44,408 nucleotides of DNA, from positions 1-44,408 of the forward strand of contig CAZKPP010000011.1 of the NCBI GenBank assembly GCA_964554665.1, in the 5' to 3' direction. Source of the stretch: UBA3263 sp964554665. GTDB lineage: Bacteria; Bacteroidota; Bacteroidia; Bacteroidales; Muribaculaceae. Under the pieces are notes generated by a model that worked only from the letters and a program-made list of their open reading frames with translations, was not told the DNA's origin and did not search any database. Positions 1-7,641 of this stretch are shown here, piece by piece (position 1 is the stretch's first letter; each line of letters starts with the position of its first letter). Both the position numbers and the translations under genes were made by a program.

Positions 1-1045
1 TATATTTCAGGCGAATAATGTCTTGCTTGTTCTTTTTGGCGAAAGTTTCGCCGGTCAGGCCATATTCCTTTACTTTTTTGTTGGCTTTATATTGCTCGTA
101 GTTGCCATAGTCGTCGGTGTAGTGGAGCGAAACGTTCAGATTCCATTTGTCGGCGAGGCGCTGCGACAGGTGAACCTGGAAGTGGTGTTGGGCAAAATAG
201 TCATACTGATTAGGATAATATGCGGTTTTGCCGGTCAGCGAGTCGGTGTATTCGCCGCAAGGATTGTAGCGGCGGCCAAACTCTTCCATCTGCTCGCGGC
301 TGGCATAGTCCCAGGCCATATAGGTGCGCTCCTTGCCGCCAAAAGCGAGGAAGCGGAGCAGCGTGCCGGGGTTGGAGTAGGCGGCCTGGCCGAAGTAGCT
401 CCAGAGTTTCGACGATGCGCGCTCGATGTAGCCGTCGGAACTCATGTGTGAAATGCGGGCGTCGAAGCTCCAGTGGCCGTTGAGCAGGCCTGAGCCGATG
501 CGGAAAGTTTCGCGGTTGGTGTTAAATGAACCGTAGCTGCCGCTGACTTCGGCGTAAGCCTCGTCGGAGGGGGCATCGGTAATCATGTTGACCGATGCGC
601 CGAAAGCCGCACCGCCATTGGCGCTGGTGCCGACGCCGCGCTGAATCTGCACGTCGCGCACCGACGATGCGAGGTCGGGCATGTTGACCCAAAAGACTAC
701 GCCGCTTTCGCTGTCGTTGACCGGAATGCCGTTGGCCATAACGTTGATGCGGGTGGCATCGGTGCCGCGCACGCGCATCGAGGTGTAGCCCATGCCGGTG
801 CCGGCGTCGGAGGTTGAGATAACCGACGGGGTAGCCGAGAGCAGATAGGTCATGTCGCGGCCGTCGTTGGCCTTGAGCAACTGCTTTTTGCTTACGTTGG
901 TGAACGCTACGGGGGTTTTGCGGTCCGCACGGTTTGCGGTAACCTCTACGGGCTGGAGCTTTACTGCAGCCGAGTCGGCATCGTTGGCCGACATAGTGCC
1001 TGCACACAAAAATGCGCACGCACCGAAGAAGATTTTCTTCGTCAT
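1..1045 (-). CDS. TonB-dependent outer-membrane receptor, probable thiamine-type (3' end outside window)
   Basis: This is an outer-membrane receptor that would import a ligand at the expense of TonB energy. The ATG is at 1045. About 348 codons are present before the window's left edge cuts the gene. A signal peptide (MTKKIFFGACAFLCAGTMSA) is followed by a plug domain: a TonB-box-like stretch around VEVTANR, then MRVRGTDATRINVMANGIPV, VQIQRGVGTSANGGAAFGAS and a SGSYGSFNT strand that starts the barrel. The gene lies 11 nt downstream of a TPP riboswitch. In Bacteroides, TonB receptors under TPP riboswitches sit with pnuT and tnr3 and serve thiamine uptake, so thiamine or a thiamine phosphate is the likely ligand. 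The ligand is inferred from the switch and not from the protein sequence. A short shadow frame inside is not a gene. Confidence 0.9.
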   Translation of the reverse strand, partial: MTKKIFFGACAFLCAGTMSANDADSAAVKLQPVEVTANRADRKTPVAFTNVSKKQLLKANDGRDMTYLLSATPSVISTSDAGTGMGYTSMRVRGTDATRINVMANGIPVNDSESGVVFWVNMPDLASSVRDVQIQRGVGTSANGGAAFGASVNMITDAPSDEAYAEVSGSYGSFNTNRETFRIGSGLLNGHWSFDARISHMSSDGYIERASSKLWSYFGQAAYSNPGTLLRFLAFGGKERTYMAWDYASREQMEEFGRRYNPCGEYTDSLTGKTAYYPNQYDYFAQHHFQVHLSQRLADKWNLNVSLHYTDDYGNYEQYKANKKVKEYGLTGETFAKKNKQDIIRLKY

Positions 1046-1055
1046 AACTAATTTT

Positions 1056-1124
1056 TCTCTACGCCGGAATTACCCGGATCAGGTTCGAAGGGTGTGATCT
1101 CAGCAGGTTGAAACCTGCACCCCT
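1056..1124 (-). promoter_or_regulatory. TPP riboswitch (THI element)
   Basis: Read on the minus strand, the segment holds the conserved thi-box blocks in order: GGGGTGC, CTGAGAT, ACCCTTCGAACCTGATC, CGGGTAAT and GCCGGCGTAG. P1 and the two sensor arms can be paired. It ends about 11 nt before the ATG of the TonB receptor and I see no separate terminator hairpin between switch and start. Control by masking the translation start is therefore more likely than transcription termination (inference). Confidence 0.95.
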
Positions 1125-1140
1125 AAATTGTTAAATATGT

Positions 1141-1166
1141 AAAAACAGCGCTCGGATTGAGCGCTG
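1141..1166 (-). terminator. Intrinsic terminator after the methyltransferase-like gene
   Basis: A perfect 8-bp stem, CAGCGCTC / GAGCGCTG with loop GGATT (1146-1166), is followed on the minus strand by five T residues (1145-1141). It lies 38 bp after the stop of the gene at 1204-1677. It immediately follows the promoter box of the TonB receptor, so that promoter's transcript would start inside the hairpin and escape it. Confidence 0.65.
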
Positions 1167-1198
1167 CAAAGTTAAGTAAAAAGAATTTGCCACGCAAA
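1167..1198 (-). promoter_or_regulatory. Bacteroidetes-type promoter for the riboswitch and TonB receptor
   Basis: On the minus strand a TTTG -33 box (1195-1198) and a TAACTTTG -7 box (1167-1174) are separated by exactly 20 nt, the family consensus spacing. Initiation would fall near 1160, about 35 nt before the riboswitch. Confidence 0.75.
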
Positions 1199-1203
1199 TT
1201 TTT

Positions 1204-1677
1204 TCAAAATTTCAGTAAAAATCTTTGCGCGGGCAGCGCCTGGCGGCGGATTGCGATGCACTCTCGGCCATTGGAAAAAACCATGGCGCGGGGCGGCGTC
1301 TGGGCCATGTTGACGCCATAGAGCACCTTGAACTCATCTGGCGCGTCAGCCCCTGGGCCAAGGTAGATAAAGTCGGCCCCGGCGGGGGTGGCGACGAAGC
1401 GCGCTTTGGGGCAGCAGAGGGCAATTATGCGCCGCGCCTCGGCGGTTTCGGCGCCGAGCAGGGCCACGGTTTGGGGATTGAAGTGGTTTACTACCCGGAA
1501 AAGGCGCCTGCCGGCCGGGGTTTTAACCTCGTTGCGGAAGGCATAGAAAGGGTGAGGGTTGCGCAAAACGTTGCCCACAAAGCCGAAGGCAAACGGCGAG
1601 TGGATGCCAAAGCCGAGGCCGGTGCGCCACATTTTGGCCTTGCGCAGCGGAAGAGTCAACAGGGAGGTGAGACTCAT
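1204..1677 (-). CDS. Short SAM-methyltransferase-like protein
   Basis: A 157-residue protein. The N-terminal GFGIHSPFAFGFVGNVL motif is like the start of a Bacteroidetes family annotated as class I SAM-dependent methyltransferases (HGIHSPF...). The later text (VALLGAETAEARRIIALCCP, ADFIYLGPGADAP) resembles a weakened Rossmann fold, with no clear glycine-rich SAM loop (GxGxG). It is shorter than usual for that family, so activity is doubtful. The start overlaps the stop of the YfhO gene by 4 bp (ATGA), indicating translational coupling at the end of a manC - yfhO - this-gene operon. An intrinsic terminator follows. The assignment is from recollection of the family motif. Confidence 0.75.
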   Translation of the reverse strand: MSLTSLLTLPLRKAKMWRTGLGFGIHSPFAFGFVGNVLRNPHPFYAFRNEVKTPAGRRLFRVVNHFNPQTVALLGAETAEARRIIALCCPKARFVATPAGADFIYLGPGADAPDEFKVLYGVNMAQTPPRAMVFSNGRECIAIRRQALPAQRFLLKF

Positions 1678-4232
1678 TGTTTGCGGCGAAGGGAACAGGC
1701 AATGCCGGCAAGAAGCAGCAGGTAGATGACCGAGGCGGCGGCGTAGGCAACGCCATTGGTGGTTGCAATGGTTGCCGGGGCAAAGGTCATTTCCAGCTTG
1801 TGGGTGCCGGCGGGGATGCGTGCGGCGCGCAAAACGTAGTTCACGCGACCGATTTCAACCGGTTGGCCGTCGACCAGCAGAGTCCAGCCGTGGGGGTAAT
1901 ATACCTCGGAGAAGACTGCCAGGCCGCCCTTTTCGGAAGTGGCGGTATAGGTTAGCCGGTCGGGAGCGTAGGAGGTCAGGGCTATGGTGTCGGTCGGGGC
2001 TTTGGGGGTTGCTTGGCCGAGTATAGTCTGGAACTTCTTGTCGGCAACGGCTTCGACGGCGGGGTTGAGGGTGTCGAGGGCATCCATTTCGTCGTCGGCC
2101 GACCCAACGTAGGTTATGGAGTCGACAAACCAGGCGTTGCCGAGGGCAAAGTCGTTGACTGCCGGAGCCTGGGAGTGGTCGGCGATAACATACTTGGTGT
2201 TGAGCATGTCGAGCACGCGCAGGTGTGAGTCGAGCCATGCCAGGTCGTCGGCCGAGTATTGGGCGCGGGTGGCCGAGTCGGTGCGCAGTTCCAGCAGGGC
2301 TGCCGCTTCGGGGCGCGCAATGTAGCCGAGGTGGCGCTCAATCAGGTCTTGATAGCGGGCCATTTTTGCGGCGTGGTAGCCGCCGATGCTCTTGTGATAG
2401 TAGCTCGGATTGTTAACGTAGAAGCGGCCACCGTCGAGCACCCTGTAGCTGAGCGCGGTGTCGGCGAGTATCGCCTTGTCGGCAGGGGTCATGGCAATCA
2501 GTTCGCCCGCGGTGGGGGCGGTGAAGCTTTCGGAGTTGAGATAGCGCTTGTCGGCCGTGAAGAGGTCGATGCCCACAGCTATGCCGATTATTGCGAGGGC
2601 CACGGCCGGTTTGAGCTTGCCTTTGGCCATGAATATCATTGCTGCGAAAGCAACGACTATGAACATCATTGAGCGGAGGGCGTCGGCGCGCACGGCTGAT
2701 TCGCGCATCGACTCTACGGCCTGGAGCACTGCGGGATAGAGCGCAATGTTGAAGTCCTGAGGGAGCGCACCGGCGGCAATGTATTGACCAATGGTCTGCA
2801 TGTCGCGTTCGCCAAGAATTGTCGCTCCGGCCACCGACGGCGTAATCATTACTATCATGCAGAGCCCGGCGCTGACGGCGGCGCTGATTCCCAGCGGACG
2901 GAGCAAGGCCTTGCGGTCGGCTGCGGCAAAGAATTCGCGCAGACCGAGAATTGCCACCAGGGGCATTGTGAATTCGGCGATTACAAGGATTGATTCAACG
3001 GCGCGAAACCGCGAATACATCGGCATGTAGTCGATAAACAGGTCGGTGAACCACTGCAAGTTGCGCCCCAGGGCGAGCAATATCGAGAGTATGGTCATGG
3101 CAACCAGCGCCCACTTTACGGGCCCTTTGACGACTATTGCGCCGAAAATGAAGAGCATGAAAATTATTGCGCCGACATAGACCGGGCCGTTGGTGCCCTC
3201 GGCGCCTCCGAAGTAGGGCGAGAAGAGCTGCAGCAGGGTCATTTGGTTATTGCGGGCCATGAGTTCGCGGCCTTCGGGAGTATCGGCCAGAGTCAGGCCC
3301 ACAACCTGGCCCTTGCGGGGCATCGACGACGCGCCGCCGACAACGTCGGGAATCAGCAGGCTGAGCGTTTCGCCGCGGCCGTAGGAATAGGTTGTTATGT
3401 AGTCGCGGTCGAGGCCGGAGGTCGCTTGCGAGTTGTCGGCATTTGCCGGAGTCAGCTCGGAGTGTCCGCCGCGGGTCGACAGTTTGGCGTATTCGTATGT
3501 ATGGTATAGCGTCGGGGCATTGGCAGCCACACCCAGGAGCATCGCTCCGGCAAAAATCGCCGTGTTAACGCCCCAGCGGGCCAGTTTTTTCTCGCGCCAG
3601 GCCATAACGCCGTAGGCAATCACCAGGGCGACCATGACGAAGGCAAAATAGTAGCTCATCTGCAGGTGGTTGGCGGCGATCTGGCGGGCCATGAAGAGCG
3701 CCGCCACGGCTGTGCCAAGCAGCCGCTTGCCGTTGTAGATCAACACCAGGCCGGCAATGGTTGGCGGGATATAGGTCAGGGCATAGAATTTCCAAAGGTG
3801 GCCCGCTCCTATAATAATTACAAAGTAGGAACTGAAACCCCAGGCCACGGCTCCGACCAGGCTCATCCACGGTTTGACGCGCAGCGACAGCAGCAGTATG
3901 AACATTCCTATCATCATCATTGCCAGTAGGTTGGCCGGGTGGGGCAGGAACAGGCCGTAGACCTTGGCAATCCACGAGAACATGCCGGTCGAGGCATAGT
4001 GGGGCGAGTTCTGGTAGGTGGGCATGCCCGAGAAGGCCGCGTTGGTCCAAAGGGGCGTATGGCCGGTCTGGGCCTTATACTCTGCCGCCTCGTGGCCCAT
4101 GGCGTTGCCCTGAACCATGTCGTGCTGATTAAGAATGTTGCCGTCGAGGGCGTCGGGATAGAAATAAGCCAGGCTGATAATGGCTATGACAGCCAGTGAG
4201 CCGATGATGCTCAGGATTTTGCGCTTGTTCAT
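1674..4232 (-). CDS. YfhO-family polytopic membrane protein
   Basis: An 852-residue integral membrane protein. The first membrane segment is at residues 5-25, many more follow to about residue 540, then a large extracytoplasmic domain (about 560-820) and a last membrane helix (SVIYLLLLAGIACSL). Family hallmarks include the DxxxxNILNQHDMVQGN loop after the first helix, the FSGMPTYQ segment, and the soluble-domain IGGYHAAKMARYQDLI motif. YfhO proteins are GT-C-like membrane proteins linked in Gram-positives to glycosylation of cell-wall or lipid polymers. The role in Bacteroidetes is not established. It overlaps manC upstream and the methyltransferase-like gene downstream by 4 bp each, which fits envelope-sugar work. 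Confidence 0.92.
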   Translation of the reverse strand: MNKRKILSIIGSLAVIAIISLAYFYPDALDGNILNQHDMVQGNAMGHEAAEYKAQTGHTPLWTNAAFSGMPTYQNSPHYASTGMFSWIAKVYGLFLPHPANLLAMMMIGMFILLLSLRVKPWMSLVGAVAWGFSSYFVIIIGAGHLWKFYALTYIPPTIAGLVLIYNGKRLLGTAVAALFMARQIAANHLQMSYYFAFVMVALVIAYGVMAWREKKLARWGVNTAIFAGAMLLGVAANAPTLYHTYEYAKLSTRGGHSELTPANADNSQATSGLDRDYITTYSYGRGETLSLLIPDVVGGASSMPRKGQVVGLTLADTPEGRELMARNNQMTLLQLFSPYFGGAEGTNGPVYVGAIIFMLFIFGAIVVKGPVKWALVAMTILSILLALGRNLQWFTDLFIDYMPMYSRFRAVESILVIAEFTMPLVAILGLREFFAAADRKALLRPLGISAAVSAGLCMIVMITPSVAGATILGERDMQTIGQYIAAGALPQDFNIALYPAVLQAVESMRESAVRADALRSMMFIVVAFAAMIFMAKGKLKPAVALAIIGIAVGIDLFTADKRYLNSESFTAPTAGELIAMTPADKAILADTALSYRVLDGGRFYVNNPSYYHKSIGGYHAAKMARYQDLIERHLGYIARPEAAALLELRTDSATRAQYSADDLAWLDSHLRVLDMLNTKYVIADHSQAPAVNDFALGNAWFVDSITYVGSADDEMDALDTLNPAVEAVADKKFQTILGQATPKAPTDTIALTSYAPDRLTYTATSEKGGLAVFSEVYYPHGWTLLVDGQPVEIGRVNYVLRAARIPAGTHKLEMTFAPATIATTNGVAYAAASVIYLLLLAGIACSLRRKQ

Positions 4233-5302
4233 AAATATTTGTCGCCCAAGGTCATGTTTACGTCGTTGACGTATTGTTTGATTTGCTGTTCATGGCTCAG
4301 GGGGCAGATAAGAAGCACGTTGTCGGTGTCGGCAACCACGTAGTTCTCAAGGCCGTCAACAACAATAATCTTGCCGGGAGTGGTTTCGGTGAAGATGGTG
4401 CCGGAAGTGTTGTAGCTGATAACCGAGCAGTCGTGGGCCACGTTGCCGTTGCGGTTTTTGGGTGCGAGTTCGTGGAGGGCGCTCCATGTGCCGAGGTCGC
4501 TCCAGCCCGGGTCAACCTGTTTGACAAACACGTTGGAGGCCTTTTCCATCAGGGCGTAGTCGATCGACACGGCCGGGCATGCCGGAAACTCGCGGGCAAT
4601 CCATTCGCGTTCGCCGGAGGTTGCGAACACGGCGGCCGACTCCAGGAAGCGGGTGGCAATGTCGGGACAATGTTTTTTCAGGCCGTTGAGCAGATTCTTG
4701 GCTGTCCACACAAAAACCCCGGCGTTCCACAAAAACTCGCCCGAGGCCAGGAACACTTTTGCCAGCTCGGCATTGGGCTTCTCTGTAAAGGTTTTTACGC
4801 GGTTGATGCCGGGGGCCACTTCGGGGCCGCACTGTATGTAGCCGTAGCCGGTTTCGGGGCGCGAAGGCTTGATGCCGAGCGTGAGCAGGGCATCGTTGGT
4901 TTCGGCAAACTCAAATGCCGAGCGCAGGGCGTCGATAAACACGCGCTCGCGGGTAATCAGATGATCGCTGGGCATAACCACGAGCGATGCCTCGGGGTCG
5001 TTGGCGGCGATATGGCTTGCGGCCCAGGCTATGCAGGGCGCGGTGTTGCGGCGCGCCGGCTCAAGCAAGATGTTTTCAGGCTTGACGTCGGGCAGCTGCT
5101 GGCGAACCAGGTGCTCATAGTCGGCGTTGGTCACAACGATTACACGATCGGCATCGACCAGCGGCAATATGCGGTCGAAAGTCATTTGGAGCAGCGTGCG
5201 CCCCGTGCCCATGAAATCAAGAAACTGTTTGGGCTTATCTTTGCGAGATGCGGGCCAGAAACGCGAACCCACACCTCCACACATAATTACACAATATCTC
5301 AT
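4229..5302 (-). CDS. manC: Mannose-1-phosphate guanylyltransferase
   Basis: Makes GDP-mannose from mannose-1-phosphate and GTP, the donor for mannose and fucose residues of surface polysaccharides. The 357-residue cytoplasmic enzyme starts with the nucleotide-binding signature CGGVGSRFWPASRKDKPKQF. Other motifs are VVMPSDHLI (metal/nucleotide site), FTEKPN, FLWNAGVFVW and DPGWSDLGTWSAL. It ends at the nucleotidyltransferase domain and lacks the C-terminal isomerase domain of bifunctional ManC/AlgA enzymes, as is usual for the short form. It is the first gene of a three-gene run with 4-bp overlaps, with its own -7 box 8 bp upstream of the ATG. Confidence 0.93.
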   Translation of the reverse strand: MRYCVIMCGGVGSRFWPASRKDKPKQFLDFMGTGRTLLQMTFDRILPLVDADRVIVVTNADYEHLVRQQLPDVKPENILLEPARRNTAPCIAWAASHIAANDPEASLVVMPSDHLITRERVFIDALRSAFEFAETNDALLTLGIKPSRPETGYGYIQCGPEVAPGINRVKTFTEKPNAELAKVFLASGEFLWNAGVFVWTAKNLLNGLKKHCPDIATRFLESAAVFATSGEREWIAREFPACPAVSIDYALMEKASNVFVKQVDPGWSDLGTWSALHELAPKNRNGNVAHDCSVISYNTSGTIFTETTPGKIIVVDGLENYVVADTDNVLLICPLSHEQQIKQYVNDVNMTLGDKYL

Positions 5303-5309
5303 AGTTCGG

Positions 5310-5339
5310 CAAAGTTACGAAAAATTCCCCATTCCCAAA
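5310..5339 (-). promoter_or_regulatory. Probable manC promoter
   Basis: A TAACTTTG -7 box at 5310-5317 and a TTTG at 5336-5339 with an 18-nt gap, slightly short of the usual 19-21. The box ends 7 nt before the manC ATG, so the leader must be very short or absent. Confidence 0.5.
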
Positions 5340-5389
5340 AACTTTTTTTCATTCCCCGCCGGCATTTTCCTCCGCAGATCGCCGATATG

Positions 5390-5743
5390 TCAGAGCATTG
5401 CTGCAACTCTGCGAATATCGGCCAGGCGCATCATGAATTTTTTGTTGTTCTTGGCCATCTGCATGTTATAATCGTTTTGCAATCCAAGCCATACATGGGC
5501 CGGAATCTGCAATGCCGCTTCCAGCATCATGGCCATTTCGGTATTCACAGCGCGTTTGCAACGAATAATCTCGTTGAGTTGCGAAGAATGAATGCCCAAC
5601 TGCTCGGCCAGCTTGGCCTGCGTGAGACCGCGGGCGGCAAGCTCATCCTTAATAAGAGTTCCGGGATGAGTTGGCTCGAACGAATCGAGGTTATTGGCAA
5701 TCATATCAGGCTGAACGCCCGGCAAAGTTATCATATCAGTCAT
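5390..5743 (-). CDS. higA: HigA-family antitoxin, XRE-type HTH regulator
   Basis: A 117-residue antitoxin and autorepressor. The family signature HPGTLIKDELAARGLTQ leads into an XRE helix-turn-helix (LTQAKLAEQLGIHSSQLNEIIRCKR), followed by AVNTEMAMMLEAAL and the VWLGLQNDYNM motif typical of HigA. The ATG at 5743 overlaps the toxin gene's end by 8 bp. A second ATG at 5734 is possible, and a TTG further upstream is less likely. Toxin-first order is the normal higBA arrangement. The pair is AT-rich compared with manC next to it, suggesting acquisition. Confidence 0.9.
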   Translation of the reverse strand: MTDMITLPGVQPDMIANNLDSFEPTHPGTLIKDELAARGLTQAKLAEQLGIHSSQLNEIIRCKRAVNTEMAMMLEAALQIPAHVWLGLQNDYNMQMAKNNKKFMMRLADIRRVAAML

Positions 5744-6053
5744 AGTGGTTAGATAATTCAATTATATTTGCAATGGTCAGAACCGGCATATCCATATTTT
5801 CGGAGATAGTGAATTCAACTCGGTATTGATTATTGGCCCTTACGGAGTATAGTCCGGCTTTATCACCTTTCAGAGCCTCAAAGTGAAGTGATCTGATGTG
5901 AAACAGATCTTCTTTACGAACTGAATGCTTGAGAAAGTTTATGGCTTTAACGTAGCCTGCAACAACGTTGGGCTGAAACCGATGTTTTTTGTCGTTGCTA
6001 CGTCCGGTCTGATACAGGTCGCGGAGATATTCCTTGTCAAAAACAACTATCAT
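5736..6053 (-). CDS. higB: HigB-family toxin (RelE-like mRNA interferase)
   Basis: A 105-residue RelE/ParE-fold toxin that would cleave mRNA at the ribosome. Visible signatures are VAGYVKAINFL, LFHIRSLHFEALKGD, the strand-forming YSVRANNQYRVEF and VLTIANIIELSNHYD. The ATG at 6053 is chosen because the promoter's -7 box is at 6071-6078, so a longer frame opening at 6092 would begin upstream of the transcription start. It precedes and overlaps higA. A palindromic operator covers the -33 box. Confidence 0.88.
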   Translation of the reverse strand: MIVVFDKEYLRDLYQTGRSNDKKHRFQPNVVAGYVKAINFLKHSVRKEDLFHIRSLHFEALKGDKAGLYSVRANNQYRVEFTISENMDMPVLTIANIIELSNHYD

Positions 6054-6070
6054 AAGTTCTAACGATGCTG

Positions 6071-6113
6071 CAAATATACAAACAAAATTCAATATTCACA
6101 AATCTGTGAATAT
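6071..6113 (-). promoter_or_regulatory. higBA promoter with palindromic operator over the -33 box
   Basis: On the minus strand there is a TATATTTG -7 box (6071-6078), a 20-nt gap and a TTTG -33 box (6099-6102). A perfect inverted repeat with 9-bp arms ATATTCACA / TGTGAATAT and a 4-nt spacer (6092-6113) covers the -33 box. HigA or HigBA bound there would block polymerase, which is the standard autoregulation of this family (binding itself is inference). Confidence 0.78.
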
Positions 6114-6154
6114 ACAAAATTCCAACCGAGGGCTAAAAAATCAAGAAAAAATCG

Positions 6155-6162
6155 TATATTTG
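6155..6162 (+). promoter_or_regulatory. Possible -7 promoter box of the lipoprotein gene
   Basis: TATATTTG matches the TAnnTTTG consensus, 25 nt before an in-frame ATG at 6188 and 85 nt before the preferred ATG at 6248. No TTTG is found at the expected upstream distance, so the call is weak. Confidence 0.4.
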
Positions 6163-6247
6163 AGCCCAACTAAAGACAAATATAACAATGAAAGAAGAAG
6201 TTAGACGCTATTTTATCCGGTTTCGTCATGGGCGTAACATCAAAACC

Positions 6248-7384
6248 ATGAGGATTATTAGATTGTTTTTATTTGCAACGCTTTTAGTAACGAGTTTTGC
6301 TTGTAAAGCGGGCTCTGAAATTACAGAGGAGAATGCAATTAAGCAAGGGGAAGCCGTTGTTAATCTTTCAATAGCTTCCCATAGTGGTTTAACTATCGAC
6401 AGTCTTCGCTGTGAAATTTTGTGGCCAACTTTGCTTGACATAACGAATGACGGTACTTGGCGCGTTATGTTACCGGTAACCTTTGAAAATGAGAGCGTAA
6501 GTGTTCCGATGGAAACGCTCTATCGTGACGGAATCGGTATGGAGATTAAAGACTTGCACAATAATGTTTTGGCCCGGGTTACATTTGGCCTACATCAAAG
6601 TAAACCGCTCAACCTTACACTACACTTCGATAAGGAAAATCGGCTTGTTGATGTTTCACACAGTGGAGGAACCGGAAATGTTGATTACACCGGGCAGTAT
6701 GATAAGATTCGAATGAATTTCGGATCTACATCTTTAACTAATAAAGAAGATTGGGAAAATCCTCAGCGCTTTCTTGAATGGCAATTAGAGTCTGAACTCC
6801 CTCGAAATATTAGGGAAGCATTTAGCCATGTTGATATATCTGATGTAGAAAAGAATTGGATGACCCAAAATCTAACCTTGTTATATAGTGCGACGAGGAT
6901 TTTGCCATATGAAAAAAGAGCAAAAACATGGGGCCGGGACTTTGTAGGGGTTGATACCTCTGCTATCACGCAACCGCCCCTGGAGTTCTATGATTTTATG
7001 AATAAAATGGATTATTCTCCTGTTATACTAAATGACTTCACAAACTCCTTGCGTTTTGTATGTAATAATATATTAACCGAATTGCCTGTAGGAATCAAGC
7101 CAATTGGGGAAACACCCATAGATGAATGGCAATCAGATGTTAAGACTCGCCTGAGTGGTATAATAGATAATCCTTCTCAATTACTATTAGATTTGCTCGC
7201 TGCAACGTCGTATTTCAATCAGATTCAATATGATAACCGACAGTTATCACCAATCCAAGTGTCGAATATAAACCATTTTTATAGTGATTCTGATTTAGGA
7301 AAGATAATTTTGTCACGAAATGAAAATCCTTATCCCAATATCATGTACCCTAATCCGATGATAAATATTGAGTGGATAGATTGA
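6248..7384 (+). CDS. Unknown lipoprotein, AT-rich accessory gene
   Basis: The protein is 378 residues from the ATG at 6248. That start gives a clean export signal, MRIIRLFLFATLLVTSFAC, with Cys 19 as the likely lipidated residue, although SFAC is not an ideal lipobox. An ATG at 6188 in the same frame would add 20 basic residues. The N-terminal third (residues 25-150) looks beta-rich, like an Ig- or transthyretin-type sandwich (SLRCEILWP, WRVMLPVTFEN, NLTLHFDKENRLVDV). The rest looks alpha-helical and lacks recognisable motifs. Base composition and orientation differ from the neighbours, and it sits beside the higBA pair, so it is probably part of an acquired patch. I do not recognise the family. 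Confidence 0.75.
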   Translation: MRIIRLFLFATLLVTSFACKAGSEITEENAIKQGEAVVNLSIASHSGLTIDSLRCEILWPTLLDITNDGTWRVMLPVTFENESVSVPMETLYRDGIGMEIKDLHNNVLARVTFGLHQSKPLNLTLHFDKENRLVDVSHSGGTGNVDYTGQYDKIRMNFGSTSLTNKEDWENPQRFLEWQLESELPRNIREAFSHVDISDVEKNWMTQNLTLLYSATRILPYEKRAKTWGRDFVGVDTSAITQPPLEFYDFMNKMDYSPVILNDFTNSLRFVCNNILTELPVGIKPIGETPIDEWQSDVKTRLSGIIDNPSQLLLDLLAATSYFNQIQYDNRQLSPIQVSNINHFYSDSDLGKIILSRNENPYPNIMYPNPMINIEWID

Positions 7385-7419
7385 TTAATCTGCTTTAATC
7401 TGATTGGTCGCAGAATTAT

Positions 7420-7563
7420 TTATGGAATCTTCGCGTTCCATCTCAAGTAATTTGGCCGGCAATTCGTATGACCAATCTCCTTGTCAGGCTTCTCAGGCAA
7501 TATATTGTGTTGTGAATACTCGTTTGCACCCCCTTTTATGTGCCGCACGGCCGTCGCTCCCAT
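7420..7563 (-). CDS. Possible small protein, 47 residues
   Basis: A short frame starting MGATAVRHIKGGANEYSQ and ending RPNYLRWNAKIP in the 257-bp gap between the lipoprotein gene and the RNA methyltransferase gene. A TAAATTTG -7-like box lies upstream at 7602-7609, about 40 nt before the ATG, without a good -33 box. The residue mix is protein-like, with few low-complexity runs, but no motif is recognised and chance cannot be excluded. A 60-codon frame on the opposite strand overlaps it and looks less protein-like. Confidence 0.35.
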   Translation of the reverse strand: MGATAVRHIKGGANEYSQHNILPEKPDKEIGHTNCRPNYLRWNAKIP

Positions 7564-7641
7564 TCCACGCTCCCAGTTTAAAATAATTGTACGGGTATAA
7601 ACAAATTTACAAAATTCTATCCAAATCCGTGTAATTGTTTT

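Noticed and set aside
522..1019. Arginine- and histidine-rich frame within the TonB receptor
   Set aside because: Off-frame reading of the receptor; the true frame runs off the left edge.
4274..5752. Open frame of 492 codons opposite manC and higA
   Set aside because: Antisense to a clear manC with full motifs; composition is that of a shadow frame.
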